A stretch of 64,000 bases of DNA from Raineyella antarctica (GTDB taxonomy: Bacteria; Actinomycetota; Actinomycetes; Propionibacteriales; Propionibacteriaceae). The stretch is taken from positions 450,671 through 514,670 of the forward strand of contig NZ_FMYF01000002.1 of assembly GCF_900092135.1 (NCBI RefSeq), written 5' to 3'. Under the pieces are notes generated by a model. The model had not been told where the DNA came from. It saw nothing but the letters and a program-made list of their open reading frames with translations, and ran no database searches. Positions 59,588-64,000 of the stretch are shown piece after piece (the stretch's first letter is position 1; each line of letters starts with the position of its first letter). A program made the translations under genes and the position numbers.

Positions 59588-60182
59588 GGCGCACTCCCGA
59601 GACAGCTGCCAACCATGGTGTCGACCGCCTTTCGGCCTGGGGCGCCAGTGACCCGTACGATCCGGCTCGTGGGCCCCGACGGGGCAGGGACGCCCGCAGA
59701 TCGACTGCGCGACGTCATCGTCGGGGCGTACGACGAGGCCAAGGGCCCGTCGGCGTCTTCAGGGCATCTATCCACAAGGTACCGGACGGGTGCCGGCGCC
59801 GGAAGGGTATCGGGCGGGGCGTCAGCGCTGGCCGGCCCACTCGCCCCGGTCCGGTCATCGGGACCGACAACGAGTGGTGGGGCCGCTGGGAGCGGGCCGA
59901 TGCCAGTGGAGATGAGGTATCCCATCGCGGTTGACCCTGATGTGCAGGTGCAGTTCGCTGGCCCTAGTTACTTCTGTCCAGTGCGGATGGACATGACGGC
60001 ACGTCACTCCACGGTTCGATGGGGAGTCAGGTCTCATCTGCAACGGCGGTCTTTGCGTGCAGGATCCAGGTTCGGGAGCAGGTCTGCTCTACCGATCAAC
60101 TGTCGTACCGGGCGAGGTCCTCGGACCGGTCCGTGATGGAGCGAAATGTGACCCGTACGGGTCTCCTGGGGGGAGTTTCGCA
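59588..60182. other. Long gap with GC dip before the surface-protein gene
   Basis: 59604-59760 reads like a decayed coding stretch (for example VTRTIRLVGPDG) without a full gene. From about 59920 to 60130 GC content falls below the window average and third-position bias disappears. This could be a long 5' leader of the surface-protein gene; GGGGGGAG at 60167-60174 is its ribosome site. I do not recognise a riboswitch class here. Confidence 0.4.
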
Positions 60183-63100
60183 GTGGAATCGGTATCTGAT
60201 CCCGTGGGCATGCTCCGGGTCCGGAGGGTGATCGCCCTCCTCCTCGTCGCCCTGCTGGCGTTTCTCGGGGCGATCGGAGCGTCTCCCGTCCATGCCGCGG
60301 AGCCGGCACCACCGGTGAATGCGATGGCCTACAGCCCCGACGGCAAGCTTCTCGCGGTCGGCACCCAGGACTCCCGGGTGCTCCTGTACGACCCGAGCAG
60401 CGGAGCGCTGCTGCGCACCCTGGACAGCGCGTCCACCCAGCCGGTGACGTCTCTCGCGTTCGACCCCCAGGGCCAGGTCCTCGCCGTCGGCAGCCGGGAC
60501 AGCACCATCACGTTGTGGAACCCTGCGACCGGCGAGCAGTCGCGCGTGCTCACCGGTCACGAGGCCGCCGTACGAGCAGTGGCGTTCAGCCCGGACGGTC
60601 GTACGCTGGTCAGCGGCGGCGAGGACAGCCGCGTCCTCCTCTGGAACCTCGGGTCCGGTCGTGCCGAGGCTGCGATCACGGGCATCCGCGACTTCGTGAC
60701 AGCCGTGGCGACGAGTCCCGACGGGAAGCGGATCGCCGTGGCATCCAAGGATGCCCGGATCTACCTCTACGACGCCGCCAGCCGTGCCCAGCAGCGCACG
60801 ATGAGTGGCCACTCCGCCGAGATCACGAGCATCGCCTTCAGCGCGGACGGCACCTCCCTCGTCTCGGCCAGCGCCGATTCGACCGCCAAGCTGTGGGACG
60901 TCGGGGCCGGTGTCGAGCGGCGCGCCTTCAAGGGCCACACCGGTGCCCTCACCGGCGTCGGCTTCGCGCTCAAGGGACGGGCGATCGTCACCTCCGGTGA
61001 GGACGGCACGGTCCGGGTCTGGAACCCCGTCAGCGGTGCCGAGATCGGCGTCCTCAGGAACCAGCAGGTCCCGGTCCGGGCCGTCGCGGTCAGCCCGGAC
61101 GGCACGTCGATCGCCGGCGGCCGGCGCGACGGCCAGGTACGTACGTGGAGTGCCGCCACCAACCAGTTGCAGCGCTCCATCGACATCACCGCCGCTCCCG
61201 CGCCCACACCGGAGCCGGGGACGGGGACCCTGACGCCGCAGGCCCAGGTGGGGCCGACTGCCGCGAGCCTCAGCCAGGGACCCGGGGGCCCCATCCTGGT
61301 CGTCACCGACGCCACGGACCCGTACAGCACCTACTACGCGGAGATCCTGCGGACCGAGGGCCTCAACAACTTCGCCACGGCTGACCTCAGCACCGTGACG
61401 GCGGCCGGGCTCGCCTCGTACGACGTCGTCGTCCTGGGCGCCGCAGCACTGACTTCCGCCCAGGCCACCACGTTCAGCGACTGGGTCGGAACCGGCGGCA
61501 ACCTCATCGCCATGCGCCCCGACGCAGACCTCGCCGGCCTGCTGGGGCTCGCCCCGAGCACGGGCACCCTCGCGGACGGCTACCTTCAGGTGGACACCTC
61601 GCGTGCCCCCGGCAACGGCATCGTCGGCGAGACGATCCAGTTCCACGGGACTGCCGATCGGTATGCCCTGGCGGGCGCACGTGCGGTCGCCACGCTCTAC
61701 TCCGACGCGACCACCGCCACCACGAACCCTGCGGTCACCCTGCGCTCGGTCGGGACCAACGGGGGAGAGGCGGCCGCCTTCACGTACGACCTCGCCCGCT
61801 CCGTCGTCTACAGCCGGCAGGGCAACCCGGCCTGGAGCGGGCAGGAGCGCGACGGCTACACCCCGATCCGCAGCGACGACCTCTACTTCGGGGCCACGAC
61901 CAAGAACCCGCAGCGCGACTGGGTCGACCTGTCCAAGGTGGGCATCCCCCAGGCGGACGAGCAGCAACGGCTGCTGGCCAACCTGGTCCTCACGATGAAC
62001 GCCGACCGGAAGCCGCTGCCCCGCTTCTGGTACCTGCCCCGGGGCCTGAACGCCGCCGTCGTCATGACCGGCGACGACCACGGCAACGGCGGGACCGCCG
62101 GCCGCTTCGACAAGTTCCTCGCGGACAGCCCCGCCGGTTGTTCGGTGGCGGACTGGGAGTGCATCCGCGGCACGTCGTACATCTACCCCTCCACCCCGCT
62201 CACGAACAATCAGGCAGCCGCCTACGACGCGCAGGGCTTCGAGGTCGGGCTGCACGTGACCACGAACTGCTCCGACTGGACACCGACCTCGTTGCGCTCG
62301 GACTACTCCAGCCAGCTGGCCTCCTTCGCCTCCAAGTACACCGGCATCCCCGCGCCGACGACGAACCGTACGCACTGCATCGTCTGGAGCGACTGGTCCA
62401 CCCAGGCCACGGTCGAGCGGGAGAACAACATCCGGCTGGACACCAACTACTACTACTGGCCATCCAGCTGGATCCAGGACCGGCCCGGTGACTTCACCGG
62501 CTCGGCGATGCCCATGCGATTCGCCGATTCCACCGGGGCGATGACCGACGTCTACCAGGCGACGAGCCAGATGACGGACGAGTCCGGCCAGACCTGGCCG
62601 CGGACCATCGACTCGCTGCTCGACAGCGCGAACGGGCCCCAAGGCTACTACGGCGTCTACACGATCAACGCGCACACCGACACCACCGACTCGGTCGAGG
62701 CCGATGCCGTGGTCGCCTCGGCCAAGGCGCACGGCGTCCCCGTCGTCACGGCGAAGCAGATGCTCACCTGGCTCGACGGGCGCAACAGCTCGTCCTTCGC
62801 CAACCTCTCCTGGAGTGCGAACCGGCTCGCGTTCACCGTGGCCCCCGGCGCCGGGGCCAGGAACCTCGACATGATGATCCCCACCAACTCGTCGACGGGT
62901 TCCCTCGCATCGGTGACCGTGGACGGAGTCCCGGCATCCTTCACCACACGGACGATCAAGGGCATCAGGTACGCCTTCGTCAACGCCACGTCCGGCAGCT
63001 ACGTCGCGACCTACAGCGCAGACACCACGGCACCCACCATCGGGTCCACCAGTCCCGCCGCCGGTGCCACCAACGTCGCCCTGAGCACTGCGGTCACGGC

Positions 63101-64000
63101 TACCGCGAGCGAGGCACTGGACCCCGCCTCGGTCACCGGATCGACCGTACGGCTCCTCGATCCGGCGTCCAACCAGGTGCCTGCGACGGTGAGCTACGAC
63201 GCCACCTCGAACAGCATCCGGCTCGCTCCCACCTCCTCCCTCGCCGCCGACACGAAGTACACCGCCACGATCTCCGGCGGTGGTGACGGCCCGGCCGTCA
63301 CCGACCTCGCCGGGAACAGGCTGGCGGCCAGCGTCACCTGGACCTTCACGACCCAGAGCGCCCCGACCGGCCCCTTCACGATCTGGCCCGCGAGCGCGAC
63401 GCCGGCCACCCCCTCGGTGAGCGACCCGAACGCCGTCGAGCTCGGCGTACGCTTCCGCAGCGACGTGGCGGGCAACGTCACGGGCATCCGCTTCTGGAAG
63501 GGCACGCAGAACACCGGCACGCACACCGGCAGCCTGTGGACCACGACCGGCACCCGCCTCGCCAGCGCGGTCTTCTCGAACGAGACCGCCTCCGGGTGGC
63601 AGGAGGTCAAGTTCTCCACGCCGGTGGCCATCACCGCCGGCACGACGTACGTCGCCTCGTACCACACCACCAGCGGCAACTACGCCGGGGACAACGATGC
63701 CTTCGCCACCGCCGGCGTCGACAACCCTCCGCTGCACGCCCTGCGCGACGGCCTCGACGGCGCCGACGGGGTCTATGCCTACAGCTCGACGAGCACCTTC
63801 CCGACGCAGACCTGGCGCTCCAGCAACTACTGGGTGGACGTCGTGCTGGACACCGGCGCCCCCGTGGCGGACACGACGGCGCCGAAGGTGGTGTCGGTGA
63901 GTCCGGTGTCGGGTGCGACGGGGGTGGGTGTGTCGTCTGGGGTGTCGGCGGTGTTCGATGAGGCGATTGATCCGGCGACGGTGTCGTCCTCGACGGTGTT
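60183..64000 (+). CDS. Giant secreted WD40 / deacetylase-like / DUF4082 / Ig-like protein (partial, C-terminus beyond right edge)
   Basis: 1,272 residues are visible from GTG 60183 (ribosome site GGGGGGAG). A signal peptide ends at SPVHAAEP. Residues about 43-340 hold seven WD40 repeats (VAFSPDG ... LLWN type), a full propeller. Residues about 370-465 (PILVVTDATDPYSTYYAEIL ... VVVLGAAAL) look like a GATase/ThuA-like fold. About 620-870 contains VVMTGDDHG and GFEVGLHVTT, resembling NodB polysaccharide deacetylases. An Ig-like Big_5 domain (TSPAAGATNVALSTAVTATASEALDPASV) follows at about 945-1055, then DUF4082 (GVRFRSDVAGNVTGIRFWKG ... NYWVDVVLD) and a second Big_5 start. A surface glycan- or adhesion-related role is likely by domains. 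The last module uses different codons. Confidence 0.85.
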   Translation, partial: MESVSDPVGMLRVRRVIALLLVALLAFLGAIGASPVHAAEPAPPVNAMAYSPDGKLLAVGTQDSRVLLYDPSSGALLRTLDSASTQPVTSLAFDPQGQVLAVGSRDSTITLWNPATGEQSRVLTGHEAAVRAVAFSPDGRTLVSGGEDSRVLLWNLGSGRAEAAITGIRDFVTAVATSPDGKRIAVASKDARIYLYDAASRAQQRTMSGHSAEITSIAFSADGTSLVSASADSTAKLWDVGAGVERRAFKGHTGALTGVGFALKGRAIVTSGEDGTVRVWNPVSGAEIGVLRNQQVPVRAVAVSPDGTSIAGGRRDGQVRTWSAATNQLQRSIDITAAPAPTPEPGTGTLTPQAQVGPTAASLSQGPGGPILVVTDATDPYSTYYAEILRTEGLNNFATADLSTVTAAGLASYDVVVLGAAALTSAQATTFSDWVGTGGNLIAMRPDADLAGLLGLAPSTGTLADGYLQVDTSRAPGNGIVGETIQFHGTADRYALAGARAVATLYSDATTATTNPAVTLRSVGTNGGEAAAFTYDLARSVVYSRQGNPAWSGQERDGYTPIRSDDLYFGATTKNPQRDWVDLSKVGIPQADEQQRLLANLVLTMNADRKPLPRFWYLPRGLNAAVVMTGDDHGNGGTAGRFDKFLADSPAGCSVADWECIRGTSYIYPSTPLTNNQAAAYDAQGFEVGLHVTTNCSDWTPTSLRSDYSSQLASFASKYTGIPAPTTNRTHCIVWSDWSTQATVERENNIRLDTNYYYWPSSWIQDRPGDFTGSAMPMRFADSTGAMTDVYQATSQMTDESGQTWPRTIDSLLDSANGPQGYYGVYTINAHTDTTDSVEADAVVASAKAHGVPVVTAKQMLTWLDGRNSSSFANLSWSANRLAFTVAPGAGARNLDMMIPTNSSTGSLASVTVDGVPASFTTRTIKGIRYAFVNATSGSYVATYSADTTAPTIGSTSPAAGATNVALSTAVTATASEALDPASVTGSTVRLLDPASNQVPATVSYDATSNSIRLAPTSSLAADTKYTATISGGGDGPAVTDLAGNRLAASVTWTFTTQSAPTGPFTIWPASATPATPSVSDPNAVELGVRFRSDVAGNVTGIRFWKGTQNTGTHTGSLWTTTGTRLASAVFSNETASGWQEVKFSTPVAITAGTTYVASYHTTSGNYAGDNDAFATAGVDNPPLHALRDGLDGADGVYAYSSTSTFPTQTWRSSNYWVDVVLDTGAPVADTTAPKVVSVSPVSGATGVGVSSGVSAVFDEAIDPATVSSSTV

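Noticed and set aside
59105..60136. Plus-strand frame across the HEAT-repeat gene and the following gap
   Set aside because: Its first half is antisense to the HEAT-repeat gene and the second half has no recognisable domain or ribosome site; described as a gap instead.
60096..63737. A 1,213-residue open frame on the minus strand opposite the giant surface gene
   Set aside because: It is the mirror of a high-GC coding frame; its sequence is an unstructured Gly/Val/Asp/Arg mix with no domain, and the plus-strand frame has a signal peptide and recognised repeats.

Overview
The window is high-GC DNA (third codon positions mostly C or G), densely coding on both strands. Polyphosphate glucokinase, a DUF3516 helicase, an LPXTG surface protein, PaaR-type TetR operators and many TANNNT-N6-start (leaderless-looking) promoters point to an actinobacterium. 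A member of the Propionibacteriales is my guess; the genus cannot be fixed from the sequence alone.

Layout. 1-5.2 kb: nonulosonate (pseudaminic-acid-like) sugar genes: pseB (running off the left edge), pseG, an SpsF-type cytidylyltransferase fused to a degenerate aldo/keto-reductase domain, and a GH76-like hydrolase. 5.2-9.9 kb: a copper pair, a CopD-CtaG fusion translationally coupled to a CopA ATPase. CopA carries a palindromic element and six 18-bp repeats inside its nucleotide-binding domain. 9.9-18.7 kb: LPXTG protein, RNA helicase, secreted hydrolase-like protein, FKBP, M50 protease, an MFS pump with an added Ig-like tail plus its TetR regulator, and a hotdog thioesterase.

18.9-34.6 kb: what looks like a full aerobic phenylacetate pathway. 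paaK activates phenylacetate; paaABCDE epoxidises the ring; paaG isomerises; paaZ opens and oxidises; paaF, paaH and paaJ carry out beta-oxidation; hotdog thioesterases may relieve CoA traps; a TetR protein (paaR) is the likely repressor. Four similar operator-like palindromes lie in front of the paaA, paaI-paaK, paaZ and paaJ units. A DUF559/AbiEi-like gene interrupts the cluster and is bracketed by two copies of a dispersed palindrome and by tandem repeats.

34.6-51.3 kb: housekeeping and envelope genes: dgt, hexose-6-phosphate mutarotase divergent from pgi, nucleobase permease, YdcF/SanA-like protein, orphan Flp pilin, MazF/PemK-like protein, LiaF-like and bacterial PH-domain genes, ppgK, argS, aldo/keto reductase, YigZ, surE, inositol-phosphatase family gene and tRNA-Gly(CCC).

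51.3-53.5 kb holds the most intriguing locus. A NarL-type response regulator diverges from an unlisted 59-codon gene for a secreted pre-peptide ending in CYYLPWLC, and the peptide gene overlaps the start of a polytopic histidine kinase. It looks like a compact peptide-sensing system. 53.6-59.6 kb: Gfo/Idh oxidoreductase, transporters, a glycosyltransferase-like protein and a HEAT-repeat protein. 60.2 kb to the right edge: the start of a very large secreted protein with a seven-bladed WD40 propeller, a deacetylase-like region, DUF4082 and Ig-like modules, whose last visible module changes codon usage abruptly.
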